The position numbers were made by a program, and so were the translations under genes. Below the pieces are notes generated by a model. The model was not told the origin of the DNA. It did not search any database and saw only the letters and a list, made by a program, of their open reading frames with translations. A stretch of 16,102 bases of DNA. Source: Syntrophorhabdaceae bacterium (lineage in GTDB: Bacteria; Desulfobacterota; Syntrophorhabdia; Syntrophorhabdales; Syntrophorhabdaceae). The stretch lies in contig JAOAHW010000178.1 of the NCBI GenBank assembly GCA_026415015.1, positions 1 to 16,102 of the forward strand. Direction: 5' to 3'. Shown here piece by piece: positions 1 to 7,279 of this stretch. The stretch's first letter is position 1. Each line of letters opens with the position of its first letter.

Positions 1-19
1 AGATGTGTATAAGAGACAG
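1..19 (+). other. Tn5 mosaic end / transposase library adapter remnant
   Basis: The first 19 bases, AGATGTGTATAAGAGACAG, are identical to the hyperactive Tn5 mosaic end that tagmentation library kits attach to every fragment. It sits flush at base 1, as expected for an untrimmed read end carried into an assembly. It is not part of the genome. An open reading frame can be opened from a GTG at base 5 inside this adapter, but its first five residues are adapter-derived and should be discarded. Confidence 0.95.
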
Positions 20-757
20 ATGGTGGGAGAGATACTGAGGGTAGCAGGCAGTGCATTTTTCAGCAGGACTGGCGCAAGAAAGATTACCTCCATTGAACAC
101 GCCATTACCTTGATAGGCTATGAGCACTTAACACATATAATCCTTCAGATGCCCTTTTTGACATTGGCAAAAAAAGATTATAAGAGCCTTGACCTTGATG
201 GTTTTTTAAAGCATTCCATATTATGCGGTGTTATTGGAAAGGACATAAGCTCTGCGTCGTTGATTGGAAACCCGAATGAGGTATATATAGCCAGTATAAC
301 CCATGATGTGGGGATGATTATCATATACCGTTTTTTTCACGAGGAGTGGGAGGCTATAGTATCATTGGTAAATGAAAAAGGCATATCAAGGCTTGATGCA
401 GAGAGGGAGATTTTTTCCTTTGACCATGGTGCTTTAGGGGCAATGTTACTGGATATCTGGGATATCCCTAAGTCCATAACTGATGGTGTGCGACACCATC
501 ACTGCCCTGAACTGGCTGATGAAAATAGAGAGAATGCCATCTGCGTTTACCTAAGTAACATCCTCTCAAAAGAGGTCATTTTTAATTGCGGTTCAGATAG
601 CTTCGTTAGTTTTATGTTGTCTAACAAAAGTTTTGTAGAGAAAATAAATCAGTTTAGAATCCCCCTCTCATCCAAAGAGGAGATTGAGCTTTTCAATATG
701 CTTTACAGTTCAATGAAGAGATTAGGAAATATATACAGTGGAAGTTATGATGACTGA
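20..757 (+). CDS. HDOD-domain signalling protein, 5'-truncated
   Basis: This is the C-terminal part of an HDOD-domain protein, a degenerate relative of HD phosphohydrolases found in bacterial signalling. Recognisable pieces, in order, are an N-terminal helix ending ILRVAGSAFF, a segment SIEHAITLIGYEHL, a histidine in LKHSILCG, a partial HD motif in SITHDVGMI, and FDHGALGAMLL followed by a triple histidine in GVRHHHCPE. The usual start of the domain (about 40 or more residues) is missing because real sequence only begins at base 20, directly after the adapter. The ATG at 20-22 is therefore probably internal. The 3' end overlaps the start of cheB by 8 bases, pointing to translational coupling and a role linked to chemotaxis or motility. 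The HD residues are incomplete, so catalysis is doubtful and a protein-interaction or regulatory role is more likely. The family call is firm; the function is not. Confidence 0.85.
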   Translation: MVGEILRVAGSAFFSRTGARKITSIEHAITLIGYEHLTHIILQMPFLTLAKKDYKSLDLDGFLKHSILCGVIGKDISSASLIGNPNEVYIASITHDVGMIIIYRFFHEEWEAIVSLVNEKGISRLDAEREIFSFDHGALGAMLLDIWDIPKSITDGVRHHHCPELADENRENAICVYLSNILSKEVIFNCGSDSFVSFMLSNKSFVEKINQFRIPLSSKEEIELFNMLYSSMKRLGNIYSGSYDD

Positions 758-1787
758 AAAGATAAAGGTACTTGTGGTAGATGACTCAGCATTTATGAGG
801 GGCGTTATTTCAAAGATGCTTGAGAGTGATGCTGAAATAGAGGTGATAGGGACTGCAAAGAATGGTCAGGAGGCCATAGAAAAGGTAGATGCCCTCAAAC
901 CAGACGTAATGACCCTTGACATAGAGATGCCTGTCATGAATGGCATAGAGGCCCTTAAATATATAATGGAAAAGAACCCGCTGCCGGTTATAATGTTCAG
1001 TGCCCTGACAAAAGAAGGGGCAGAGATTACGCTTGAGGCATTGAGTATAGGTGCTGCTGATTTTATGGCCAAGGATTTTTCTAACTTTTCCATTAATATC
1101 ATAAAAAAAGAGAATGAACTGGTGAATAAGGTCAAGACAGTGGCCAGAAAAAAAAGGGTGTATTCTGTAAGAAGGGTGTATCATTCAAGGGCCTCTTCAT
1201 CGCCGGTTACAGTAAAGAGATCCAGATATAGTATCCTTGCATTAGGGGCATCAACTGGAGGGCCACCTGCAATTGAGCATATCCTCTCGGGCTTTCCAAA
1301 GGAATTTCCTGTTCCCATAATTATTGCCCAGCACATGCCGAGATTATTCACCAGGTCTTTTGCCCAAAGACTCAACAATGCTGCACAGATCGAGGTTAAG
1401 GAGGCAGAAAATGGCGAGAGCCTCAGATCAGGCACAGCATTTATTGCCCCCGGTGACTCCCATATGTCAATAAGAAGAAAAGGGACTGAGGTATATGTGG
1501 AGTTTGTAAATGATGCAAAATATATCTACAGACCCTCTGTTGACCTACTCTTCAGTTCCACTGCCATGGCATACGGCGAAGGGACACTTTGTGTGATTCT
1601 TACAGGCATGGGTAACGATGGCCTGGCAGGTATAAAGGATATAAAGTCAAAGAATGGATATGTTATTGCCCAGAACGAAGAGACATGTATTGTCTATGGG
1701 ATGCCAAGGGCAGTGGTTAATGCAAATATGGCTGATGCTGTTCTCCCTATAGATAAGATACCTGATGAGATAATCAAAATTTTATGA
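750..1787 (+). CDS. cheB: CheB, chemoreceptor glutamate methylesterase/deamidase response regulator
   Basis: CheB removes methyl groups from chemoreceptor glutamates to reset receptor sensitivity, and is activated by phosphate from CheA. The 345-residue protein has the standard two domains. The receiver domain (about 5-125) has the acidic pair D11-D12 in VVDDSAF and the phospho-acceptor D57 in TLDIEMP. The C-terminal methylesterase domain (about 160-345) has the catalytic triad: S168 in GASTGG, H195 in AQHMP and D290 in TGMGNDG, matching the family spacing. Reading can begin at a GTG at 738 or ATGs at 747 and 750. The ATG at 750 is preferred because GGAAG at 740-744 lies five bases upstream, and the protein then begins MTEKIKVLVVDD as usual. 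The start overlaps the end of the HDOD gene, and the HEAT-repeat gene follows after nine bases. Confidence 0.96.
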   Translation: MTEKIKVLVVDDSAFMRGVISKMLESDAEIEVIGTAKNGQEAIEKVDALKPDVMTLDIEMPVMNGIEALKYIMEKNPLPVIMFSALTKEGAEITLEALSIGAADFMAKDFSNFSINIIKKENELVNKVKTVARKKRVYSVRRVYHSRASSSPVTVKRSRYSILALGASTGGPPAIEHILSGFPKEFPVPIIIAQHMPRLFTRSFAQRLNNAAQIEVKEAENGESLRSGTAFIAPGDSHMSIRRKGTEVYVEFVNDAKYIYRPSVDLLFSSTAMAYGEGTLCVILTGMGNDGLAGIKDIKSKNGYVIAQNEETCIVYGMPRAVVNANMADAVLPIDKIPDEIIKIL

Positions 1788-1796
1788 GGGTGCAAA

Positions 1797-3638
1797 ATGG
1801 CAAACAAAAAGAAAAATCAAGATAGCAAGAAAATTTCTAAACTCAGAGAGACATTGATAAAAGGCAACAGCCTTGAGAAGGAAAGGGCAATGGAACAGGT
1901 CATCTCCAATCCCTCAAAAGAGATAGTGGAGATGGTGGCAGAGCTACTTTATCTTAAGGAGACGGTTGTTCGGATGTTTGCTGTTGACATATTGAAAAAG
2001 ATAGGCGGCTATAGCATGGAAACTGTGCTTCGGCTCCTTGATGACCCGGATGAGGATATACAGATATATGCCTGTGAGATACTTGGTGGCATGAAGGAGC
2101 GTGAGGCAATTCCATATCTCATAAAAAAACTCAAAGATGAAAAGGTAAATGTACGAAACCTTGCATGTATCGCACTCGGAGAGATAGGTGATGAGTATGC
2201 TGTGGATGCCCTTTTTAATGCCTTAAAAGATGATGAGTGGGTGGAGTTTTCAGCAGTTCAGAGCCTCGGCAAAATAGGCGGGCAAAAGGTGATAAAACCT
2301 TTGCTCAATATTTTCTCTGAGGGAAAAGATGTAATCTCTCCTATTGCATGTGAGGCATTGATAGACTTCAGAGACAAGGAGATTCTTGACAGGGTTATTA
2401 AGGTATTAAAGTCATGGGATAAAGGAAAAAGAGGCGAATACATTAAGATTATCCTTGAGAGAGAAGATGAAGAATTGTTTTATATCATGCAAGAAAATAT
2501 GGGCAATGAACTCTTTGAACATCTCTTGTTTCTGGTAGAGTCAGATGAAAAGAAATCTATTAAAACCTTAAGGCTGATTTCTTATTTTAAAAATACGGTT
2601 GCTGCTGAGGTAATACTTGATGCATTCAAATATATAAGCCCTGACAGTGATGACTACCAGGAAAATCTATCTCTCTTTGCAGGTATGTCTGATGTCTGGG
2701 CAAAACATATAGAGAGTTTTCTACAAAAAGAGGAAGATTGTATACTGGCCTTTATCAAGGCATGCGGTATGGCAGGGATTAGGATCGATGAGGAGCTTCT
2801 ATTTAATATCTTTGTAAAATCTCATTTAGAGGTTAAAAGAGAGCTAATCAGAAACCTCCCATCGATTGTTAAAGGGAATGGTTATTCAATAATAAAAGAG
2901 GCAGTAGAAGACCCTGATGGTCATATAAGAGGCGATGCAATGGCTGTAATTGGGACTTTAGGTGCCCTTGAATTTAAGGAAAGGGTAATAGAGATAGCTA
3001 AAAAAGATTATCTTGACATAAGACAGAAGGCAATGAAGGCACTTTTAAGACTTGATTATGGATCCTTTAAAATGCTTGTAGAAGATTTTGTTAAAAAGGG
3101 TTCTACCGAAGACAAGAGGCTATATATATCCATTGCCCCTTTTATTAAGCAGGATGATAATTACCCCTATATTAAGATACTTTTGAGTGATGCCGATAAT
3201 ACAGTAAGAAAAGGTGCTATAGGAGTAATGGGTCGTTTTCTTGATCATGATCGATATATGGAACTTTTTAAAGGTCTTTTAAAGGATGATAATGTGCCAC
3301 ATGAGGCATTGAAAATAATAAAAGACAGGAGACTTGATATCTTCAAGGATAGACTCATTGGCATTTTCTCAAATAAAAACAATGATATGTGGACGAGGTA
3401 TTATGCCCTGCTTGCTTTGGGTTCTTTTGAAGATAGGTCACTTTTTGATACCCTTATCAAGGGGCTTGATGATGAAAATAACATTATAAAGATAGGGAGT
3501 TTAAAGGCACTCTCAAGTCTCAATGATGAGAGGTCACTGGAATTTATCAGACCTTATTTAAATAGTGAAGATGAAGATCTAAGGACTGCGGCTGAGAGTG
3601 TTTTAGAGAGATTTACAGATTACCAAGCGCAGGAATGA
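1797..3638 (+). CDS. HEAT-repeat protein within the chemotaxis cluster
   Basis: This is a 613-residue, probably soluble protein built of HEAT-type (PBS-lyase-like) helical repeats. After a lysine-rich start (1-25), regular repeats are visible at roughly 40-195, with repeat cores such as VRMFAVDILKKIGG, IQIYACEILGGM, VRNLACIALGEIGD and VEFSAVQSLGKIGG. The middle (about 195-380) is less regular, repeats return near 385-435 (IRGDAMAVIGTLG) and at 535-610 (RTAAESVLERF). There is no signal peptide or membrane segment, and I see no enzyme motif. Such solenoids are normally protein-binding scaffolds. The gene starts nine bases after cheB, with GAGGG at 1786-1790 as ribosome binding site, and ends one base before cheR. 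Sitting between the methylesterase and the methyltransferase, it may organise or modulate receptor adaptation, but this is inferred from position only. Confidence 0.88.
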   Translation: MANKKKNQDSKKISKLRETLIKGNSLEKERAMEQVISNPSKEIVEMVAELLYLKETVVRMFAVDILKKIGGYSMETVLRLLDDPDEDIQIYACEILGGMKEREAIPYLIKKLKDEKVNVRNLACIALGEIGDEYAVDALFNALKDDEWVEFSAVQSLGKIGGQKVIKPLLNIFSEGKDVISPIACEALIDFRDKEILDRVIKVLKSWDKGKRGEYIKIILEREDEELFYIMQENMGNELFEHLLFLVESDEKKSIKTLRLISYFKNTVAAEVILDAFKYISPDSDDYQENLSLFAGMSDVWAKHIESFLQKEEDCILAFIKACGMAGIRIDEELLFNIFVKSHLEVKRELIRNLPSIVKGNGYSIIKEAVEDPDGHIRGDAMAVIGTLGALEFKERVIEIAKKDYLDIRQKAMKALLRLDYGSFKMLVEDFVKKGSTEDKRLYISIAPFIKQDDNYPYIKILLSDADNTVRKGAIGVMGRFLDHDRYMELFKGLLKDDNVPHEALKIIKDRRLDIFKDRLIGIFSNKNNDMWTRYYALLALGSFEDRSLFDTLIKGLDDENNIIKIGSLKALSSLNDERSLEFIRPYLNSEDEDLRTAAESVLERFTDYQAQE

Positions 3639-3639
3639 T

Positions 3640-4473
3640 ATGACAAGAGAAGAATTTATACCTTTGAGAGATTTTATCTACGAAAAGACAGGCATTTTTT
3701 TTGCTGAAAATAAGATATACCTGTTAGAGAGCAGGCTCTCTAACAGATTAAACGAGCTTGGATTTATGAGCTATGATGACTATTATTTCTTTCTCAAATA
3801 TGGTAATGAGGATTCTAAAAAAGAACTTGTACATCTCCTTGATGTGGTAACAACGAATGAGACAAGCTTTTTCAGGAATCCACCCCAGTTAGATGCATTT
3901 AAGATTATTTTTCAAAAGAATTATATGAATAACAATGATATTAAAAGCCTCGCCTATCCCATCAAGATATGGAGCGCTGCCTGTTCCACAGGAGAGGAGC
4001 CTTATACCCTTGCCATTATGATCCTTGAAATGATAGAGTCAACAAAAAAAGATATACCGTTTATGATATTTGCAACAGACATCAGTCACAGGGTCCTTGA
4101 GTCTGCAAAAAAAGGCGTGTATGGTCCATATAGCGTGCGGAATATGGATGAAAGGATAATACAGAAATTTTTTTTAAAAAAAGGAGACACCTATACCATA
4201 AAAGAGAATGTTAAAAAATTTGTAAAGTTTGAACATATGAACCTTGTAGATACTGAGGCATATAAAAGATTCAGATTTATGGATATGATATTCTGCAGGA
4301 ATGTCCTTATCTATTTTGATGAAAAGGCAAAGAAAAAGGTTATAGACAATCTATATGAGTCTTTAAAACCAGGGGGATTCTTGACAATCGGCCATGCTGA
4401 GTCACTGCACAATATCTCAAGGGCATTTAAACCTATAATGTTTCCAGGCGCTATTGCCTATCAAAAGGGGTAG
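3640..4473 (+). CDS. cheR: CheR, chemoreceptor glutamate methyltransferase
   Basis: CheR transfers methyl groups from S-adenosylmethionine to glutamates on chemoreceptors and opposes CheB. The 277-residue protein has the small N-terminal helical domain (1-70) and the SAM-binding Rossmann domain. Family signatures are TTNETSFFRN (71-80), the SAM-binding loop SAACSTGEEPYT (112-123), the acidic strand end FATDIS (144-149), and FCRNVLIYFD (218-227). A late GHAES (251-255) also matches. Length is normal for a single-domain CheR, with no TPR extension. The ATG follows the HEAT-gene stop by one base, with AGGAA at 3631-3635 as ribosome binding site inside the upstream gene, so the two are probably translationally coupled. 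The cheY start follows three bases after the stop. Confidence 0.96.
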   Translation: MTREEFIPLRDFIYEKTGIFFAENKIYLLESRLSNRLNELGFMSYDDYYFFLKYGNEDSKKELVHLLDVVTTNETSFFRNPPQLDAFKIIFQKNYMNNNDIKSLAYPIKIWSAACSTGEEPYTLAIMILEMIESTKKDIPFMIFATDISHRVLESAKKGVYGPYSVRNMDERIIQKFFLKKGDTYTIKENVKKFVKFEHMNLVDTEAYKRFRFMDMIFCRNVLIYFDEKAKKKVIDNLYESLKPGGFLTIGHAESLHNISRAFKPIMFPGAIAYQKG

Positions 4474-4476
4474 ATT

Positions 4477-4854
4477 ATGAAGAGGATTTTGGTTGTTGAT
4501 GATTCATCAACGATAAGAAAGCTTATCAACTATATACTGAGAAAAAAGGACTATCAGATTACTGAGGCAGAGGATGGTATCGATGCGCTGGAGAAACTGA
4601 TAGATACAAAGGTGGATCTTGTGATAGCAGACCTGAACATGCCAAATATGGATGGTATAGAGCTTGTCAAGAGCCTCAGAAACAATTACTATCATCTCGA
4701 CACGCCCATTATAATGCTTACCACAACAAAGGATGAAAGTCTCAGGAAGGCTGCCCTTGAGGCAGGGGTAAACCTGTTTCTGAATAAGCCTATACAACCC
4801 AATATTTTGTTATATAAAGTAGAAAGTCTTTTAGCGGGGGTAGAAAATGAGTAA
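4477..4854 (+). CDS. cheY: CheY-type single-domain response regulator
   Basis: This is a 125-residue stand-alone receiver domain. Key residues are present: acidic pair D8-D9 in VVDDSST, phospho-acceptor D52 in IADLNMPNMDG, the switch threonines in MLTTTKD (82-84) and the conserved lysine K104 in LNKPIQP. There is no output domain, so it should act by binding a partner, most likely the flagellar motor switch FliM/FliN, or serve as a phosphate sink. It lies between cheR and cheA and overlaps cheA by eight bases, so it is very probably phosphorylated by that kinase. Whether it is the motor-binding CheY cannot be told from the sequence; other paralogues may exist elsewhere in the genome. Confidence 0.92.
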   Translation: MKRILVVDDSSTIRKLINYILRKKDYQITEAEDGIDALEKLIDTKVDLVIADLNMPNMDGIELVKSLRNNYYHLDTPIIMLTTTKDESLRKAALEAGVNLFLNKPIQPNILLYKVESLLAGVENE

Positions 4855-6649
4855 TCAGGCCTTAGAAAATGAGGAGATGCGTGAGATAATTAATGATTTT
4901 ATAGTAGAGACAAATGAACTGATAGAGAATGCAATCCAAGATATAGTTGCCTTGGAAAACAATGAGGATGACGATATAATAAACAGTATCTTTAGGGCTG
5001 TCCATACAATCAAGGGTACATCCAGTTTCCTTGGTTTTAATGTGTTATCTAGCCTCGCCCATAAATCAGAAGACCTTCTTGGCCTTGTAAGAAAAAAAGA
5101 ACTGTTTATTAACAAAGACATAGCAGATGCCCTTCTTGAGGCAATGGATCTGATGAGGCTACTTGTAGATGACATAAAGACAGACTATAGGGAGAAACAA
5201 GACACCAAAGAGATCATCGAAAAACTTGAGAGATTGAGTAACCCTGATAAAAAGATGCTTGGTGAGATACTTGTGGAGGAAAAGATTATTACAAAACAAG
5301 AACTCGAGAGTGTCTTGGAGAAACAAAAGGCGGCAAATAAAAAATTAGGTGAGATAATAGTTGAGGAAAAGCTAATAACAGAGAACCAGCTTGAAAATAT
5401 ACTGACAAGACAGAAGACAAAGAAGGATGATCAGACAGTAAGAATAGATGTTAAGAAACTCGATGAGATGATGAACCTTGTTGGTGAACTTGTACTCGGG
5501 AAAAACAGGCTAAATATGGTGAAAAATACTGTTAAAAGGGATGCAAAAAACACCACCATTGACAGCCTCGAGGAGGTTACAAATTATATAGAGGTAATAA
5601 CAAATGAACTTCAATTATCTATAATGAAGGCAAGGCTTGTGCCTTTAAGTAAACTCTTCAATAAAGTCCCAAGGCTTGTTCGTGACCTATGTAATACTTT
5701 TAATAAAGAGATAGACCTTAAGATAACAGGCGAAGAGACAGAACTGGATAGGTCACTTATAGAATCCCTCCATGATCCCTTAATCCATATTATCAGGAAT
5801 TCTGTTGACCATGGTATTGAGACTATAGAGGAGAGAAAGAAAAGAAATAAACCTGAGAAGGGGTCTCTAACAATAAATGCATATAATGAAGGAAACAATG
5901 TTGTTATAGATGTCACTGATGATGGCAAGGGTATTGACTTAGATGCCATAAGAAAAAAAGTCCTGGAAAAGAGTCTTATATCAGAGGCAGAGCTTGCTGA
6001 TATGACAGAAAAGGATGTGATGAATCTTATATTTATACCAGGTCTTAGCACAGCAAAAAAGATAAGTAATGTATCTGGAAGGGGCGTTGGTATGGATGTA
6101 GTGAAGACAAATATTGAAAGGATGAACGGTCAGGTATATATTGACTCTAAAAAGAACCAATGGACAAAGATATCCATTAAGTTACCCTTGACCCTTGCTA
6201 TCATGGGTGCCCTGATAGTGGAGATAGGAAAAGAATTATATGCAATACCCCTCAATAATGTCATTGAACTTGTAAAACTTAAGAAAGAGGCTATTAAGTC
6301 TGTGGATAAAAACGAGGTCTTGATGCTGAGAAATGAGATCGTACCTATTCTTGATGTATCCCGCATAATGTCCCTGAAAGAGGATGGCTCTGACAGATAT
6401 CTAGTTATATGCAAGATAGGTGAAAAGATATTAGGCATAAAAGTTAAGTCTGTAGTAGGTCAGGAGGAGATAGTTATAAAATCCCTCGGAGAGTTTATGG
6501 GGAATATAAAAGGTATTGGTGGGGCATCTATAAGGGGAGATGGAAAGGTAATATTAATACTTGATATACCTGCCATGATCAGCAGCAGATACATGGAGAA
6601 GATAAATAAAAGGAGGGAGGAAGCTCAGGAATACAGATATGCTGTCTGA
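4847..6649 (+). CDS. cheA: CheA, chemotaxis histidine kinase with an inserted MshEN-like tandem motif
   Basis: CheA autophosphorylates in response to chemoreceptors and passes phosphate to CheY and CheB. Domains of the 600-residue protein: P1 Hpt domain (about 10-115) with phosphorylatable H53 in AVHTIKGTSSFLGF; an unusual linker (137-189) with two 24-residue MshEN-like motifs; P3 dimerisation helices (about 200-275); P4 ATPase (about 285-447) with N box HIIRNSVDHGIE (314-325), G1 DDGKGID (358-364), and G2 GRGVGMDVV (411-419); P5 CheW-like domain (about 449-585). A CheY-docking P2 domain is not recognisable. The protein is somewhat shorter than the approximately 650-residue enteric CheA, consistent with this. 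The ATG at 4847 overlaps cheY by eight bases and has GGGGG at 4836-4840 six bases upstream. It is the last gene before a 120-base gap that separates it from cheW. Confidence 0.96.
   Translation: MSNQALENEEMREIINDFIVETNELIENAIQDIVALENNEDDDIINSIFRAVHTIKGTSSFLGFNVLSSLAHKSEDLLGLVRKKELFINKDIADALLEAMDLMRLLVDDIKTDYREKQDTKEIIEKLERLSNPDKKMLGEILVEEKIITKQELESVLEKQKAANKKLGEIIVEEKLITENQLENILTRQKTKKDDQTVRIDVKKLDEMMNLVGELVLGKNRLNMVKNTVKRDAKNTTIDSLEEVTNYIEVITNELQLSIMKARLVPLSKLFNKVPRLVRDLCNTFNKEIDLKITGEETELDRSLIESLHDPLIHIIRNSVDHGIETIEERKKRNKPEKGSLTINAYNEGNNVVIDVTDDGKGIDLDAIRKKVLEKSLISEAELADMTEKDVMNLIFIPGLSTAKKISNVSGRGVGMDVVKTNIERMNGQVYIDSKKNQWTKISIKLPLTLAIMGALIVEIGKELYAIPLNNVIELVKLKKEAIKSVDKNEVLMLRNEIVPILDVSRIMSLKEDGSDRYLVICKIGEKILGIKVKSVVGQEEIVIKSLGEFMGNIKGIGGASIRGDGKVILILDIPAMISSRYMEKINKRREEAQEYRYAV
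5255..5413 (+). other. MshEN-like tandem 24-residue motifs inside cheA
   Basis: This part of cheA encodes residues 137-189. Two 24-residue units (137-160 and 166-189) are separated by the five residues KAANK. Each unit follows the MshEN pattern: LG at positions 2-3, two aliphatics at 6-7, two at 11-12, L at 17, L at 21 and Q at 24. The first unit opens MLGEILVEEKIIT and the second KLGEIIVEEKLIT. Differences from consensus are at position 1 (R is M in the first and K in the second) and position 10 (G is K in both). In MshE-type ATPases this tandem unit binds cyclic di-GMP, one half per motif. Fold homology looks convincing; retention of ligand binding is uncertain given the substitutions. Confidence 0.75.
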
Positions 6650-6721
6650 AATCTTTTAAAAGGCTGTTCTAAAATATTTGAATTCACTTAGATGTTCCAC
6701 CTTTCTATTATAAAAAAATGC

Positions 6722-6748
6722 TAAAGTTATTTAAATTTCTTCCGAAAA
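6722..6748 (+). promoter_or_regulatory. candidate sigma-28 (FliA) promoter for cheW
   Basis: TAAAGTTA (6722-6729), an 11-base spacer, then TCCGAAAA (6741-6748). The sigma-28 consensus is TAAAGTTT, N11, GCCGATAA, so seven of eight -35 bases and six of eight -10 bases match at exact spacing. The predicted start near 6755 lies just ahead of the GAGGAGGT ribosome binding site of cheW (6757-6764). It lies in the non-coding gap between cheA and cheW, in the right direction. Confidence 0.65.
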
Positions 6749-6769
6749 TAAGTAAAGAGGAGGTATGCT

Positions 6770-7237
6770 ATGAATGATAATTCTATACTACAACTCGTTA
6801 CATTTAAACTGGAGAACGATGAATTTGGGGTGGATATCCTGAAGGTACAAGAGATAAACAGGATGATGAACATTACAAAGATACCTAATGCACCTGATTT
6901 TATAGAAGGCGTGATAAATCTAAGGGGGAAAATAATTCCCATTGTTGACCTGAGAAAAAAGCTCGGGTTTCCCAGTAAAGAATACGATAAGGCCACAAGG
7001 ATTATTGTTATAGAGCTTGAGGGCATTGTACTTGGCTTTGTTGTGGATTCTGTATCTGAGGTCTTGAGGATACCGAGAAATACCATTGAGCCCCCTCCTT
7101 CTATCATAAGGGGGATAGAATCAGAGTTCATAGAGGGTGTGGGTAAACTTGAAGATAGACTCCTGATACTCCTTGAATTGAAAAAGATCTTTACACCAGC
7201 AGAGCATAAATCCATGGAGACAATGGATATTAATTAA
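6770..7237 (+). CDS. cheW: CheW, chemotaxis coupling protein
   Basis: CheW links chemoreceptors to CheA in the signalling array at the membrane. The 155-residue protein is a single CheW-like domain made of two beta-barrel halves. Typical segments are LVTFKLENDEFGVDILKVQEI near the start, the core IEGVINLRGKIIPIVDLRKKLG (about 45-66), the strand IVLGFVVDSVSEVLRI, and the terminal LLILLELKKIF. There is no receiver domain, so this is CheW and not CheV. The ATG at 6770 is preceded by a strong ribosome binding site, GAGGAGGT at 6757-6764. It is separated from cheA by 120 AT-rich bases with a candidate sigma-28 promoter, so it may be expressed later than, or independently of, the cheB-cheA block. 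Confidence 0.95.
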   Translation: MNDNSILQLVTFKLENDEFGVDILKVQEINRMMNITKIPNAPDFIEGVINLRGKIIPIVDLRKKLGFPSKEYDKATRIIVIELEGIVLGFVVDSVSEVLRIPRNTIEPPPSIIRGIESEFIEGVGKLEDRLLILLELKKIFTPAEHKSMETMDIN

Positions 7238-7252
7238 TGTGATTTTTTAATA

Positions 7253-7268
7253 TGGCACAATAGTTGCT
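7253..7268 (+). promoter_or_regulatory. candidate sigma-54 (-24/-12) promoter
   Basis: TGGCAC (7253-7258), five bases, then TTGC (7264-7267) followed by T. This is a full match to the sigma-54 core elements with correct spacing between the invariant GG (7254-7255) and GC (7266-7267). It is in the short non-coding gap after cheW. The predicted transcription start is near 7279, one base before the ATG of the small ORF at 7280, so the AAAGGA ahead of that ORF would not be in the transcript. The real target may be the small ORF, or flgF and its followers. Confidence 0.7.
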
Positions 7269-7279
7269 AAAGGATTAAT

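Noticed and set aside
738..749. GTG at 738 and ATG at 747 as alternative cheB starts
   Set aside because: The ATG at 750 has better ribosome-binding-site spacing and gives the usual N-terminus. The earlier codons add only residues outside the receiver domain.
3173..3199. GCCGATAA at 3192-3199, an exact sigma-28 -10 element
   Set aside because: It lies inside the HEAT-repeat coding sequence, and the bases at the matching -35 position (TAAGATAC) fit poorly. No gene starts nearby, so it is most likely chance.
5611..6051. 146-residue open frame on the minus strand inside cheA
   Set aside because: It is a shadow of cheA: low-complexity Ser/Leu/Phe-rich translation with no domain, lying antisense to well-conserved ATPase motifs.
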